A DNA stretch of 64,000 nt from Streptococcus sp. 1643 (GCF_006228325.1 NZ_CP040231.1:569001-633000); one strand, 5' to 3'; numbered from the stretch's first letter, positions 37,101 through 46,358 are shown. Numbers and translations are program-made. Notes: generated by a model not told the origin, from the sequence alone.

Positions 37101-39248
37101 TCAAAAACCATTACTTTCAGTAAAGTTAACCTTGGTGGTACAGAAATCGCAGGAGCTCAAATCAAGATCTACAAGGGCGATAAGGCAGAAGGCACAGCCG
37201 TAGAAAGCTGGACATCTGAAGCTGGTAAGTCTAAAGATCTCAACTTGGCTCCAGGCACTTACACCTTCCATGAGGAAGCAGCCCCAACTGGTTACCTCAA
37301 AGTAACGGACATCACTTTCCAAGTCAAAACTGACGGCACAGTGGAAGTGACAAACGTTGGTGAGAAAGACTCTAAGGGTGAAGAAAACAAAGTTGTAACC
37401 AACGGCTCAACTGTTACAGTAACGGATAAAGACGATGATAGTTCAAAAACCATTACTTTCAGTAAAGTTAACCTTGGTGGTACAGAAATCGCAGGAGCTC
37501 AAATCAAGATCTACAAGGGCGATAAGGCAGAAGGCACAGCCGTAGAAAGCTGGACATCTGAAGCTGGTAAGTCTAAAGATCTCAACTTGGCTCCAGGCAC
37601 TTACACCTTCCATGAGGAAGCAGCCCCAACTGGTTACCTCAAAGTAACGGACATCACTTTCCAAGTCAAAACTGACGGCACAGTGGAAGTGACAAACGTT
37701 GGTGAGAAAGACTCTAAGGGTGAAGAAAACAAAGTTGTAACCAACGGCTCAACTGTTACAGTAACGGATAAAGACGATGATAGTTCAAAAACCATTACTT
37801 TCAGTAAAGTTAACCTTGGTGGTACAGAAATCGCAGGAGCTCAAATCAAGATCTACAAGGGCGATAAGGCAGAAGGCACAGCCGTAGAAAGCTGGACATC
37901 TGAAGCTGGTAAGTCTAAAGATCTCAACTTGGCTCCAGGCACTTACACCTTCCATGAGGAAGCAGCCCCAACTGGTTACCTCAAAGTAACGGACATCACT
38001 TTCCAAGTCAAAACTGACGGCACAGTGGAAGTGACAAACGTTGGTGAGAAAGACTCTAAGGGTGAAGAAAACAAAGTTGTAACCAACGGCTCAACTGTTA
38101 CAGTAACGGATAAAGACGATGATAGTTCAAAAACCATTACTTTCAGTAAAGTTAACCTTGGTGGTACAGAAATCGCAGGAGCTCAAATCAAGATCTACAA
38201 GGGCGATAAGGCAGAAGGCACAGCCGTAGAAAGCTGGACATCTGAAGCTGGTAAGTCTAAAGATCTCAACTTGGCTCCAGGCACTTACACCTTCCATGAG
38301 GAAGCAGCCCCAACTGGTTACCTCAAAGTAACGGACATCACTTTCCAAGTCAAAACTGACGGCACAGTGGAAGTGACAAACGTTGGTGAGAAAGACTCTA
38401 AGGGTGAAGAAAACAAAGTTGTAACCAACGGCTCAACTGTTACAGTAACGGATAAAGACGATGATAGTTCAAAAACCATTACTTTCAGTAAAGTTAACCT
38501 TGGTGGTACAGAAATCGCAGGAGCTCAAATCAAGATCTACAAGGGCGATAAGGCAGAAGGCACAGCCGTAGAAAGCTGGACATCTGAAGCTGGTAAGTCT
38601 AAAGATCTCAACTTGGCTCCAGGCACTTACACCTTCCATGAGGAAGCAGCCCCAACTGGTTACCTCAAAGTAACGGACATCACTTTCCAAGTCAAAACTG
38701 ACGGCACAGTGGAAGTGACAAACGTTGGTGAGAAAGACTCTAAGGGTGAAGAAAACAAAGTTGTAACCAACGGCTCAACTGTAACTGTAACCGATAAAGA
38801 CGATGACCTTCCACGTAAGATCACCTTCAGTAAGGTAAACCTAGCAGGTGAAGAAATCGCGGGAGCTAAAATCCAAATTTTCCGCGGTAAGAAGGTTGCA
38901 GGAACACTTGTGGCTGAATGGACTTCAAAAGCCAATCAATCACATGTACTTGATTTGACTCCGGGAGTATATACTTTCCATGAAGAGGCCGCTCCAACTG
39001 GATACTTAGCAGTAACAGATATTACATTCCAAGTTAACTACGACGGAACTGTAACAGTGGTAAATGCTAGTGGAAATCAGGTTGAGTTTAAGGATGGTAA
39101 GTTAGTAGTAACGGACCAAACTGAACCAGAAAATCCTAACCTACCAAACACTGGAAGCGAATCTGGACAAGCTGCATTAGCAGCAGGTTTAGCTCTTCTA
39201 GCTTTAGGTGCAGGTCTTGTAGCAACTAAACGAAGAAAAGAAGACTAA
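34113..39248 (+). CDS. LPXTG-anchored adhesin with twelve CnaB-type domains
   Basis: The 1711-residue protein has a signal peptide (1 to about 31, ending VHA), an N-terminal region of about 300 residues resembling the collagen-adhesin/SdrG ligand-binding fold, then twelve CnaB/SpaA-type domains and a sortase signal LPNTG (about 1677-1681) with hydrophobic tail and KRRKED. CnaB units show Lys in ITFSK, Glu in TFHEEAAPTGY and Asp in VTVTDKDDD. These align with the Lys-Glu-Asp triad of the CnaB2 domain used for SpyCatcher, so each probably forms an internal Lys-Asp isopeptide bond. It likely extends the ligand-binding head from the wall. No pilus sortase is nearby, so it is a single-protein adhesin. 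Confidence 0.9.
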   Translation: MNKKIRSWIQILILCLGVILQSFAPLTQVHATEYNDVITSVGVENKSGEALTQGLDIWQEFRLTANFELPDNTVHEGDTTTLQLPSEIAFSNSSDIELRDASNNLVATGHLDATSKTITLTYTKFVENNSGVRGKFFVYVRVDHDAVSEEKDVDVNITVGHRVLFAGKIRYNGPPGKYDSKIEKSSFQQGGDPKNVIRYNITINRNMADYSNVTIKDAFSSPNMKFLPDTFRIYKVNWSWNNGDWKWSDAQDMTETFKNQLVVNANGDGFTLPLGDTNGFGYMIEYQAKANYDLVDGEEITNVANMSYNGSENEQSTSTRTYQIAGGVAEGYVFTIKIHKVDEAGQPLQGAVFEVIRDRNQSVVGRLTTDSDGNASVGKLLRDNYTIREVTAPLGYDKLTEDIKISPDEFGSDKSVERRIENKKTPPKTPTEKEITFKKVDPNGKEIPGAELKIYSGDTVNLEEAPVADWTTVADTSKVIKLAPGTYTLREFDAPEGYQIVGDITFTVNADGSITIKNKGADDTVLAAGPVLTITDKEDTSPKPITFSKVNLGGNEIAGAQIKIYKGDKAEGTAVESWTSTDQPKQLNLEPGIYTFHEEAAPTGYLKVTDITFQVKPNGTVEVTKVGEKDSKGEDNRVVAQNSTLTVTDKDDDVARKITFSKISLGGTEIAGAQIKIFKGDKAEGTAVESWTSEAGKSKDLNLAPGTYTFHEEAAPTGYLKVTDITFQVKTDGTVEVTNVGEKDSKGEENKVVTNGSTVTVTDKDDDSPRTITFSKVNLGGTEIAGAQIKIFKGDKAEGTAVESWTSEAGKSKDLNLAPGTYTFHEEAAPTGYLKVTDITFQVKTDGTVEVTNVGEKDSKGEENKVVTNGSTVTVTDKDDDSSKTITFSKVNLGGTEIAGAQIKIYKGDKAEGTAVESWTSEAGKSKDLNLAPGTYTFHEEAAPTGYLKVTDITFQVKTDGTVEVTNVGEKDSKGEENKVVTNGSTVTVTDKDDDSSKTITFSKVNLGGTEIAGAQIKIYKGDKAEGTAVESWTSEAGKSKDLNLAPGTYTFHEEAAPTGYLKVTDITFQVKTDGTVEVTNVGEKDSKGEENKVVTNGSTVTVTDKDDDSSKTITFSKVNLGGTEIAGAQIKIYKGDKAEGTAVESWTSEAGKSKDLNLAPGTYTFHEEAAPTGYLKVTDITFQVKTDGTVEVTNVGEKDSKGEENKVVTNGSTVTVTDKDDDSSKTITFSKVNLGGTEIAGAQIKIYKGDKAEGTAVESWTSEAGKSKDLNLAPGTYTFHEEAAPTGYLKVTDITFQVKTDGTVEVTNVGEKDSKGEENKVVTNGSTVTVTDKDDDSSKTITFSKVNLGGTEIAGAQIKIYKGDKAEGTAVESWTSEAGKSKDLNLAPGTYTFHEEAAPTGYLKVTDITFQVKTDGTVEVTNVGEKDSKGEENKVVTNGSTVTVTDKDDDSSKTITFSKVNLGGTEIAGAQIKIYKGDKAEGTAVESWTSEAGKSKDLNLAPGTYTFHEEAAPTGYLKVTDITFQVKTDGTVEVTNVGEKDSKGEENKVVTNGSTVTVTDKDDDLPRKITFSKVNLAGEEIAGAKIQIFRGKKVAGTLVAEWTSKANQSHVLDLTPGVYTFHEEAAPTGYLAVTDITFQVNYDGTVTVVNASGNQVEFKDGKLVVTDQTEPENPNLPNTGSESGQAALAAGLALLALGAGLVATKRRKED
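36081..38816 (+). repeat. Eight tandem 342-bp CnaB-coding repeats
   Basis: Units start at 36081, 36423, 36765, 37107, 37449, 37791, 38133 and 38475. Each encodes 114 residues. The last six have near-identical or identical DNA; the first two differ mainly at their 5' ends (IKIF instead of IKIY). A diverged copy follows at 38817 and one precedes at about 35740. The copy number is prone to recombination and to assembly error. Confidence 0.95.
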
Positions 39249-39309
39249 TCTCATTTAGTAGCAAAAGATACAGTGCAAATTGAAGTAGGTCAAAAAGAGT
39301 CATATCTTG

Positions 39310-39337
39310 GAGAGGATCATTTGGTCCTCTCTTTTTT
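39310..39337 (+). terminator. Terminator after the adhesin
   Basis: GAGAGGA (39310-39316) pairs with TCCTCTC (39325-39331), followed by TTTTTT. Confidence 0.85.
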
Positions 39338-39817
39338 GATATGCAAAGTGATAAGAATTCTATTTTTAAAATTTTCAAAATTATAGAAGTTAAAAGAGTT
39401 ACGCTTGATAACTTTGAGGAAGCTGTTATTAGTCTTTAATTTTTCATTTAAGTAAGTAGGGAAATTTCATTGTATTAATAATCTTGTTACTGTCTTTAAA
39501 AACAGTTAAAAAGATAGTATTAACACAAAGAATGATTGGATTGTTTCTCTTAAAAATGAAAAAACAGGAATTTATAGAGATTACAGTGGTGTTTTAAATC
39601 TGAACCATAGATTAAAAGATTGTAAAGAATCTTTTTATTGGTCATATGTATGTGAAAAGTTGAACGACGAAATCGATAGCTTTACAATTCTTTGGTTGTA
39701 TAAAAAAATCATAAGTTCTACTAAATTCATAAGATTCTTTCTTATGAATTGTTTTGTTACTTTTCATCACAGGATTTTATGAAACTTTTTTAAAAAAGAC
39801 AGAATCCCTGTTTATCA
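39338..39817. other. Non-coding stretch with gene debris
   Basis: No intact gene. An open frame without a start codon at 39510-39782 reads KNDWIVSLKNEKTGIYRDYS and continues for 90 codons with ordinary amino-acid composition, suggesting a remnant of an unidentified gene. Near 39390-39440 the phrase EVKRVTLDNFEEAVISL resembles the start of a GNAT acetyltransferase. Neither can be assigned firmly. Confidence 0.45.
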
Positions 39818-39846
39818 TTGAAATAATAGCCTCGATTTGATATGAT
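39818..39846 (+). promoter_or_regulatory. pgdA promoter implying a leaderless mRNA
   Basis: TTGAAA (39818-39823), a 17-bp spacer and TATGAT (39841-39846, in extended TGATATGAT) end exactly 6 nt before the ATG at 39853. Confidence 0.7.
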
Positions 39847-39852
39847 GGAAAT

Positions 39853-41244
39853 ATGAAAAAAAATAGAGCGAAACGTGTTTCTCACGATAAAACGAGAAGG
39901 ATATTGCTTTCCCTTGTTGGAATCTTAGGAATTGCTACGATTCTATTAGGGAGTGCTATTGGTTATAAGCTACTACAAAAGCAATCTTACGAACAAAAAA
40001 TTGAAGTGCTAAAAAGCGAAAAGGACCAGCAATTCAACTCAGGTAGTCAGAAGGACCATTTCCGAAAAGGTCAAGCTGAGGTGATTGCCTACTACCCTCT
40101 GCAAGGAGAGGAAGTCATTGCGTCTGTTAGAGAAAAAATCAACCAGGATATCAAAGAAAAGCTGGAAGATAAAGAGGATTTGGTCTTTTATTATACTGAG
40201 CAGTTGGACCCAGTCTTAAAGGGAGTTGTTGCTCGTAGTATCAGTAAGCAAGTCTACGATTTGTCTGCATCAAAGGTTGAAGAAAAAGAAAAGACTTCTT
40301 TAGGGAAAATTTTCTTGACTGAAGATGGGAAAGATTTTGACCTCAGCAAACTCTTCAAAGATGCAAGTAAGGCTAAGGAACTTTTACTGAGTCAAATCAA
40401 ATCAACTCTAGAAGATAAGAAACTTGACCAGGCAAAAATTGATCAAGTTATAAAGAGCTTCACAGACCAAGAATTGACATCTTGGAGCTTTGATTATAAG
40501 GATAGTCAAATCATCCTTTATCCTGCTAATGCTGGAGAGACTGTTGAGGAAATTGCTTTACCAATATCTAGTTTCTTTGATGTCATTGAGTCCTCTTATC
40601 TATTAGAAAAGGATGCTGAGCTTTACCAAGCATACTTTGCTAAGAAAAACAAAAAGGTTGTAGCCTTAACCTTTGACGATGGTCCAAATCCAACTACAAC
40701 CACGCAAGCTTTGGATACTTTAGCTAAATATGGTGTAAAAGCAACCTTCTTTGTACTTGGTAAAAACATTGCAGGTAATGAAAATCTTCTAAAACGAATG
40801 AAATCAGAAGGTCATGTTGTAGGAAACCACAGCTGGAGTCATCCCGTTCTTTCACAACTTTCGCTTGAAGATGCTAAAAAGCAAATCACTGATACAGAAG
40901 ATTTGTTAACTCAAGTTTTAGGATCAAGCTCTAAACTGATGCGTCCACCCTATGGTGCCATCACTGATGATATTCGAAACGGCCTTGATTTAAGCTTCAT
41001 CATGTGGGACGTGGATAGTTTGGACTGGAAGAGTAAAAATGAGACAGCCATTTTGACAGAGATTCAACGTCAAGTTCGCAATGGTTCTATCATTCTCATG
41101 CATGATATCCATGGTCCTTCAGTTAATTCTCTACCAAGTGTCATTGAGTATTTAAAGGGTGAAGGGTATACATTTGTGACCGTTCCTGAATTGCTCAATT
41201 CTCGCTTGAAAGCTCACGAGATCTATTACGATCGTGATCAATAA
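39853..41244 (+). CDS. pgdA: Peptidoglycan N-acetylglucosamine deacetylase
   Basis: PgdA removes acetyl groups from GlcNAc in peptidoglycan and so confers lysozyme resistance. The 463-residue protein has one N-terminal membrane anchor (about 17-40), an intermediate domain of about 200 residues, and a C-terminal NodB deacetylase domain with [12 protein letters not shown] (catalytic Asp pair), [13 protein letters not shown] (metal His) and [12 protein letters not shown]. This is the pneumococcal PgdA architecture. The start is 6 nt after a strong promoter and has almost no ribosome binding site. Confidence 0.93.
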   Translation: MKKNRAKRVSHDKTRRILLSLVGILGIATILLGSAIGYKLLQKQSYEQKIEVLKSEKDQQFNSGSQKDHFRKGQAEVIAYYPLQGEEVIASVREKINQDIKEKLEDKEDLVFYYTEQLDPVLKGVVARSISKQVYDLSASKVEEKEKTSLGKIFLTEDGKDFDLSKLFKDASKAKELLLSQIKSTLEDKKLDQAKIDQVIKSFTDQELTSWSFDYKDSQIILYPANAGETVEEIALPISSFFDVIESSYLLEKDAELYQAYFAKKNKKVVALTFDDGPNPTTTTQALDTLAKYGVKATFFVLGKNIAGNENLLKRMKSEGHVVGNHSWSHPVLSQLSLEDAKKQITDTEDLLTQVLGSSSKLMRPPYGAITDDIRNGLDLSFIMWDVDSLDWKSKNETAILTEIQRQVRNGSIILMHDIHGPSVNSLPSVIEYLKGEGYTFVTVPELLNSRLKAHEIYYDRDQ

Positions 41245-41249
41245 TTGTT

Positions 41250-41301
41250 AAAATCTAAAGGGGCAAGTGTTCTGATAATCAGGATTTTGTTTCTTTAGAT
41301 T
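41250..41301 (+). terminator. Hairpin after pgdA
   Basis: AAATCTAAAG near 41251 pairs with CTTTAGATTT ending near 41299 across a long loop, followed by TTC. It probably ends the pgdA transcript. Confidence 0.4.
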
Positions 41302-41325
41302 TTCTTCACATAGAAAGGAAAAACG

Positions 41326-42168
41326 ATGAAATCTTACACCCTTAATAATGGAGTTTCAATTCCTGTACTAGGATTTGGAACATGGAAAGCTGAAAATGGA
41401 GAGGTAGCCTACCAAGCCGTTTTAGAAGCTTTAAAGGCCGGCTATCGTCATATCGATACTGCAGCTATCTATAAAAATGAGGAGAGTGTTGGTCGCGCTA
41501 TTCGAGATAGCGGTCTTCCACGACAAGAAATCTTTGTAACGACCAAACTCTGGAATACCAATCACAGCTATGATGAAGCTCGCCAAGCATTTGAAGAATC
41601 AATGGAAAAACTGGGATTGGATTATCTAGATTTGTACCTTATCCATTGGCCAAATCCAAAACCACTAAGAGAAAATGAGGCATGGAAAACTCGCAATGCC
41701 GATGTCTGGAGAGCGATGGAGGATCTGTACCAAGAAGGCAAAATCCGTGCTATCGGCGTTAGTAATTTCCTCCCCCATCATTTGGATGCCTTGCTTGAGA
41801 CAGCAAGAATCATTCCGGCGGTCAATCAGGTACGCTTGGCACCAGGAGTTTATCAAGAGGAAGTGGTTGACTACTGTAGAGAGAAAGGGATTCTCTTAGA
41901 GGCTTGGGGACCATTTGGGCAAGGGGAGCTGTTTGAACAGAAAGAAGTCCAAGAAATTGCTACTAAGCATGGGAAATCAGTGGCTCAAATCGCCTTGGCT
42001 TGGAGTTTGGCAGAAGGATTTTTACCCCTACCTAAGTCAGTGACAGCCTCTCGCATCCAGAGCAATCTTGACTGTTTTGGAATTGAACTCAGCAAAGACG
42101 AGCGAGAAGTCTTAAAGACAATTTCAGTGACTTCGGGCGCACCTCGTGTGGATGAGATGGATTTTTAG
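41326..42168 (+). CDS. Aldo/keto reductase (2,5-diketogluconate reductase type)
   Basis: The 280-residue NADPH-dependent oxidoreductase has the AKR barrel motifs GFGTWKAENGEVAYQAV, the catalytic region GYRHIDTAAIYKNEESVGRAI (Asp, Tyr), YLIHWPNP (His) and the cofactor-binding LPKSVTASRIQSNLDCF. It reduces small aldehydes or ketones; the in vivo substrate is unknown. AGAAAGGAAAAA precedes the ATG. It stands between pgdA and the glycine T-box. Confidence 0.92.
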   Translation: MKSYTLNNGVSIPVLGFGTWKAENGEVAYQAVLEALKAGYRHIDTAAIYKNEESVGRAIRDSGLPRQEIFVTTKLWNTNHSYDEARQAFEESMEKLGLDYLDLYLIHWPNPKPLRENEAWKTRNADVWRAMEDLYQEGKIRAIGVSNFLPHHLDALLETARIIPAVNQVRLAPGVYQEEVVDYCREKGILLEAWGPFGQGELFEQKEVQEIATKHGKSVAQIALAWSLAEGFLPLPKSVTASRIQSNLDCFGIELSKDEREVLKTISVTSGAPRVDEMDF

Positions 42169-42184
42169 AAAGTAAGAAAAAGAA

Positions 42185-42213
42185 TTGTAAATTTTGTACC
42201 TTTCTGATATAAT
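42185..42213 (+). promoter_or_regulatory. Promoter of the glycine T-box operon
   Basis: TTGTAA (42185-42190), a 17-bp spacer and TATAAT (42208-42213) place the transcription start near 42220. Confidence 0.75.
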
Positions 42214-42219
42214 ATTCAA

Positions 42220-42425
42220 CAGGAAAGAAAGTCTTATGGCGTTCTTCAGCGAGCTTGGGGTAGTGGGAGCCAAGTAGAACAAGGTAAGAAACTGGCACTT
42301 TCTGTCGTATTTTTAAAAACAATGAAGTAATAAATTAGGGTGGAACCGCGTTTCTGACGCCCCTAGTCGCAAGGCTTGGGTGTTGAAATTCGGTTCTTTT
42401 TGAATTTCGTCTAATGCCTAAGTAG
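42220..42425 (+). promoter_or_regulatory. Glycine T-box riboswitch
   Basis: The leader has the T-box sequence AGGGTGGAACCGCG (42337-42350) that pairs with the uncharged tRNA acceptor end in the antiterminator. In stem I, GAAAGT near the 5' end pairs with ACTTTC near 42300, and the bulged side reads AAACTGGCACTTTC, giving specifier codon GGC (glycine). A terminator stem (ACGCCC with GGGTGT) followed by TTCTTTTT competes with the antiterminator. It should raise expression of the downstream operon when glycyl-tRNA is short, in agreement with glyQ and glyS downstream. Confidence 0.92.
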
Positions 42426-42436
42426 AAAGGAGCATA

Positions 42437-42808
42437 ATGCTTAAAGGATCTTGTTTATGCAAAGCAGTGACCTACACTTTAGATGAGGAATTGTCGGAAT
42501 TAGTTTTTTGCCACTGCTCATTCTGTCGGAAAGCAACTGCGTCTGCCTATACAGTGAATGCCAAAGTTAGCAGTAGAAACCTAGTATTGCATGGAAAAGA
42601 ACAGTTGGTTACCTATAGTTCATCTCCAGGAAAACAACGCTATTACTGTCAGAACTGTCATAGTCAAATTTTCACTGCTCAAGAAAATATACCGGAAGTC
42701 TGTGCTTTGAAATTAGGTACAATAGACGAATGCGATCAGAATTTACAAACTGTTCCCAAACGTCATATTTTTCAGGACTCAGCTTTTTCTTGGTTGCTTG
42801 ATGAATAA
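42437..42808 (+). CDS. GFA/CENP-V family zinc protein
   Basis: This 123-residue protein has the GFA-fold zinc cysteines: GSCLCKAVTY at the N-terminus, FCHCSFCRKATA and YYCQNCHSQIF. Family members were named after glutathione-dependent formaldehyde-activating enzymes but mostly have no proven activity. It starts behind AAAGGAG directly after the T-box terminator and is followed 35 nt later by glyQ, so it is controlled by glycine tRNA charging. Confidence 0.88.
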   Translation: MLKGSCLCKAVTYTLDEELSELVFCHCSFCRKATASAYTVNAKVSSRNLVLHGKEQLVTYSSSPGKQRYYCQNCHSQIFTAQENIPEVCALKLGTIDECDQNLQTVPKRHIFQDSAFSWLLDE

Positions 42809-42843
42809 AGCTAAAAAGATAATATAAATTAAAGGAGTAAACA

Positions 42844-43761
42844 ATGTCTAAAAAATTGACTTTCCAGGAAATCATCCTTACTTTGCAACAATTTTGGAAT
42901 GACCAAGGTTGTATGCTCATGCAGGCTTATGATAATGAAAAAGGTGCGGGGACAATGAGTCCTTACACTTTCCTTCGTGCTATCGGACCTGAGCCATGGA
43001 ATGCGGCTTATGTAGAGCCATCACGTCGTCCTGCTGACGGTCGTTATGGGGAAAACCCTAACCGTCTCTACCAACACCACCAATTCCAAGTGGTCATGAA
43101 GCCATCTCCATCAAATATCCAGGAACTTTATCTTGAGTCTTTGGAAAAATTGGGTATCAATCCATTGGAACACGATATCCGTTTCGTTGAGGACAACTGG
43201 GAAAACCCATCAACTGGTTCAGCTGGTCTCGGTTGGGAAGTTTGGCTTGATGGTATGGAAATCACTCAGTTCACTTACTTCCAACAAGTCGGTGGATTGG
43301 CAACAGGCCCTGTGACTGCGGAAGTTACCTATGGTTTGGAACGCTTGGCTTCTTACATTCAAGAAGTGGACTCTGTCTATGATATCGAGTGGGCAGATGG
43401 TGTAAAATACGGAGAAATCTTTATCCAGCCTGAGTACGAGCATTCGAAATACTCATTTGAAATTTCGGACCAAGAAATGTTGCTTGAAAACTTTGATAAG
43501 TTCGAAAAAGAAGCTGGTCGTGCATTGGAAGAAGGGTTGGTTCACCCTGCCTATGATTATGTTCTCAAATGTTCACACACCTTTAACCTACTTGATGCGC
43601 GTGGTGCCGTATCCGTAACGGAGCGCGCAGGCTATATCGCCCGTATCCGTAACTTGGCCCGTGTCGTAGCCAAAACCTTTGTCGCAGAACGCAAACGCCT
43701 AGGTTACCCACTTTTGGATGAAGCAACACGAGCTAAACTCCTAGCAGAAGACGCAGAATAA
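42844..43761 (+). CDS. glyQ: Glycyl-tRNA synthetase alpha subunit
   Basis: This is the catalytic subunit of the alpha2-beta2 bacterial glycyl-tRNA synthetase. The 305-residue length and opening [36 protein letters not shown] are typical. Class II motifs are visible, including [44 protein letters not shown] precedes the ATG. The beta subunit follows after a 210-nt structured gap. Confidence 0.96.
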   Translation: MSKKLTFQEIILTLQQFWNDQGCMLMQAYDNEKGAGTMSPYTFLRAIGPEPWNAAYVEPSRRPADGRYGENPNRLYQHHQFQVVMKPSPSNIQELYLESLEKLGINPLEHDIRFVEDNWENPSTGSAGLGWEVWLDGMEITQFTYFQQVGGLATGPVTAEVTYGLERLASYIQEVDSVYDIEWADGVKYGEIFIQPEYEHSKYSFEISDQEMLLENFDKFEKEAGRALEEGLVHPAYDYVLKCSHTFNLLDARGAVSVTERAGYIARIRNLARVVAKTFVAERKRLGYPLLDEATRAKLLAEDAE

Positions 43762-43971
43762 AGAGAGTGACAAATTACGAAAATGGGCGAACGGAGTGAG
43801 CCCTGTTCCAGTTGCCGCAGTGATAAAGGTATCCTTAGTGAAGCTAAGGATACTAGGCAAAATTGGAGACTTTCGACTCCAATTTTAGCAATGAAACAAC
43901 GAAGTTGGTTGCTTGCGTGCCAATCACATAAGGCAAACTGGAAAATAAAAAGATACTTTTCGGAGAAAAAC
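43762..43971. other. Structured gap between glyQ and glyS
   Basis: Two stem-loops are present: GTATCCTTAG (43829-43838) with CTAAGGATAC (43844-43853), and AAAATTGGAG (43859-43868) with CTCCAATTTT (43877-43886). Such a gap is unusual for a glyQS operon. The folds could cause partial termination or mRNA processing, or be an inserted repeat. No promoter is evident before glyS. Confidence 0.6.
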
Positions 43972-46008
43972 ATGACAAAAAATTTATTAGTAGAACTCGG
44001 TCTTGAAGAGTTACCAGCCTACGTAGTAACTCCAAGCGAAAAACAACTAGGTGAAAAAATGGCAGCCTTCCTCAAGGAAAACCGCCTGTCTTTTGAAGCC
44101 ATTCAAACCTTCTCAACACCACGCCGTTTGGCTGTTCGTGTGACTGGTCTTGCAGACAAACAGTCTGATTTGACCGAAGATTTCAAGGGACCAGCAAAGA
44201 AAATTGCCTTGGATAGTGATGGAAACTTCACCAAAGCAGCTCAAGGATTTGTCCGTGGAAAAGGCTTGACAGTTGAAGATATTGAATTCCGTGAAATCAA
44301 GGGTGAAGAATATGTCTATGTTACCAAGGAAGAAGTGGGTCAAGCAGTTGAAACCATAGTACCAGGTGTTGTAGATGTCTTGAAGTCCTTGACTTTCCCT
44401 GTCAGCATGCACTGGGCTAACAATACCTTTGAATACATCCGCCCTGTACACACTTTGACAGTTCTTTTAGATGAAGAAGAGTTTGATTTGGATTTCCTTG
44501 ATATCAAGGGCGATCGTGTGAGTCGCGGTCATCGTTTCTTGGGACAAGAAACCAAGATTCAGTCAGCTTTGAGCTATGAAGAAGACCTTCGTGCTCAGTT
44601 TGTAATCGCAGATCCACGTGAACGTGAGCAAATGATTGTTGACCAAATCAAGGCAATCGAAGCTGAACATGGGGTACGTATCGAAATTGATGCTGATTTG
44701 CTTAATGAAGTCTTGAATTTGGTTGAATACCCAACTGCCTTCATGGGAAGTTTTGATGCCAAATACCTTGACGTTCCAGAAGAAGTTTTGGTGACTTCGA
44801 TGAAGGAACACCAACGTTACTTCGTTGTTCGTGATCAAGAAGGTAAACTCTTGCCAAACTTTATTTCTGTTCGTAACGGAAACGCTGAGCATTTGGAAAA
44901 TGTCATCAAGGGAAATGAAAAAGTCTTGGTAGCCCGCTTGGAGGACGGAGAATTCTTCTGGCGTGAAGACCAAAAATTGGTCATTTCTGACCTTGTTGAA
45001 AAATTAAACAACGTCACTTTCCATGAAAAGATTGGTTCTCTTCGTGAACATATGATTCGTACGGGGCAGATTGCCATTCTCTTGGCAGAAAAAGCTGGCT
45101 TGTCAGTGGATGAAACAGTTGACCTAGCTCGTGCAGCAGCTATTTACAAGTTTGACTTGTTGACAGGTATGGTTGGTGAGTTTGATGAGCTCCAAGGAAT
45201 TATGGGTGAGAAATATGCCCTCCTTGCTGGGGAAACTCCAGCAGTTGCGGCTGCTATTCGTGAACACTACATGCCGACAGCTGCTGACGGAGCTCTTCCA
45301 GAGAGTAAGGTGGGAGCCATTCTAGCCATTGCAGACAAATTGGATACGATTTTGAGTTTCTTCTCAGTAGGCTTGATTCCATCAGGTTCTAATGACCCTT
45401 ATGCCCTTCGTCGTGCGACGCAAGGTGTGGTTCGTATCTTGGATGCTTTTGGTTGGCATATTGCTATGGATGAGTTGATTGATAGTCTTTATACTTTGAA
45501 ATTTGACAGCTTGACTTATGAAAATAAAGCAGAGGTCATGGACTTTATCAAGGCTCGTGTTGATAAGATGATGGGTTCTACTCCAAAAGATATCAAGGAA
45601 GCAGTCCTTGCAAGTTCAAACTTTGTTGTGGCGGATATGCTGGAAGCAGCAAGTGCTCTTGTCGAAGCAAGCAAGAAAGAAGACTTCAAACCATCTGTCG
45701 AATCCCTCTCACGTGCTTTCAACTTGGCTGAAAAAGCCGAAGGAACTGATACTGTTGATCCTGCTCTCTTTGAGAATGAAGAAGAGAAAGCCTTGGTAGA
45801 AGCCGTAGAATCACTTGTTTTGTCAGGTACTGCAAGTCAGCAATTAGAACAACTCTTTGCGCTTAGCCCAGTTATTGATGCTTTCTTTGAAAATACCATG
45901 GTAATGGCTGAAGACCAGGCTGTCCGACAAAATCGCTTGGCTATCTTGTCGCAATTAACCAAGAAAGCAGCTAAACTTGCACGTTTCAACCAAATCAATA
46001 CCAAATAA
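43972..46008 (+). CDS. glyS: Glycyl-tRNA synthetase beta subunit
   Basis: The 678-residue beta subunit binds tRNA-Gly and carries an HD-like domain and a C-terminal DALR anticodon-binding region. Typical segments are [15 protein letters not shown] at the start, [22 protein letters not shown] and [23 protein letters not shown] 43972 behind CGGAGAAA gives the family length; the frame open from 43783 crosses the hairpins and has no family similarity there. Confidence 0.96.
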   Translation: MTKNLLVELGLEELPAYVVTPSEKQLGEKMAAFLKENRLSFEAIQTFSTPRRLAVRVTGLADKQSDLTEDFKGPAKKIALDSDGNFTKAAQGFVRGKGLTVEDIEFREIKGEEYVYVTKEEVGQAVETIVPGVVDVLKSLTFPVSMHWANNTFEYIRPVHTLTVLLDEEEFDLDFLDIKGDRVSRGHRFLGQETKIQSALSYEEDLRAQFVIADPREREQMIVDQIKAIEAEHGVRIEIDADLLNEVLNLVEYPTAFMGSFDAKYLDVPEEVLVTSMKEHQRYFVVRDQEGKLLPNFISVRNGNAEHLENVIKGNEKVLVARLEDGEFFWREDQKLVISDLVEKLNNVTFHEKIGSLREHMIRTGQIAILLAEKAGLSVDETVDLARAAAIYKFDLLTGMVGEFDELQGIMGEKYALLAGETPAVAAAIREHYMPTAADGALPESKVGAILAIADKLDTILSFFSVGLIPSGSNDPYALRRATQGVVRILDAFGWHIAMDELIDSLYTLKFDSLTYENKAEVMDFIKARVDKMMGSTPKDIKEAVLASSNFVVADMLEAASALVEASKKEDFKPSVESLSRAFNLAEKAEGTDTVDPALFENEEEKALVEAVESLVLSGTASQQLEQLFALSPVIDAFFENTMVMAEDQAVRQNRLAILSQLTKKAAKLARFNQINTK

Positions 46009-46050
46009 AATCTGGTAAACGGATTAAATCTTATCATAAAGGAGAGAAAC

Positions 46051-46308
46051 ATGGATCCTAAAAAAATTGATCGCATTAACGAGCTTGCCAAAAAGAAAAA
46101 AACAGAAGGCTTAACTTCTGCTGAAAAAGTGGAACAAGCTAAACTTCGTGAGGAGTACATCGAAGGCTATCGTCGTTCTGTTCGCCACCACATTGAAGGA
46201 ATCAAAATTGTGGACGAGGAAGGAAATGACGTTACACCAGAAAAACTACGTCAAGTACAACGTGAAAAAGGTTTGCACGGCCGTAGTCTTGATGATCCAA
46301 ATTCATAA
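46051..46308 (+). CDS. DUF896 (YnzC) family protein
   Basis: An 85-residue cytoplasmic protein with the DUF896 signature [31 protein letters not shown]. subtilis YnzC is linked to the SOS response and forms a helical hairpin; its activity is unknown. AAAGGAGAGAAAC precedes the start. It is the last gene of the glyQS operon. Confidence 0.9.
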   Translation: MDPKKIDRINELAKKKKTEGLTSAEKVEQAKLREEYIEGYRRSVRHHIEGIKIVDEEGNDVTPEKLRQVQREKGLHGRSLDDPNS

Positions 46309-46313
46309 AATTC

Positions 46314-46349
46314 AAGGGTTTTGTAGATGATATACAAAACCCTTTTTTG
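46314..46349 (+). terminator. Terminator of the glyQS operon
   Basis: AAGGGTTTTGTA (46314-46325) pairs with TACAAAACCCTT (46333-46344), followed by T. Confidence 0.9.
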
Positions 46350-46358
46350 ATAACAACA

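Noticed and set aside
36039..38690. A series of identical antisense open frames of 73-85 codons, spaced 342 bp apart
   Set aside because: They mirror the CnaB repeats on the other strand, have no ribosome binding sites and simply reflect the codon pattern of the repeat.
36081..38816. Regular repeats as a possible CRISPR-like array
   Set aside because: The period is 342 bp, the whole unit is repeated with no unique spacers and it lies inside one continuous coding frame.
43783..43971. 63-residue N-terminal extension of GlyS
   Set aside because: It runs through two hairpins and gives a GlyS longer than the normal 678 residues; ATG 43972 has a ribosome binding site.
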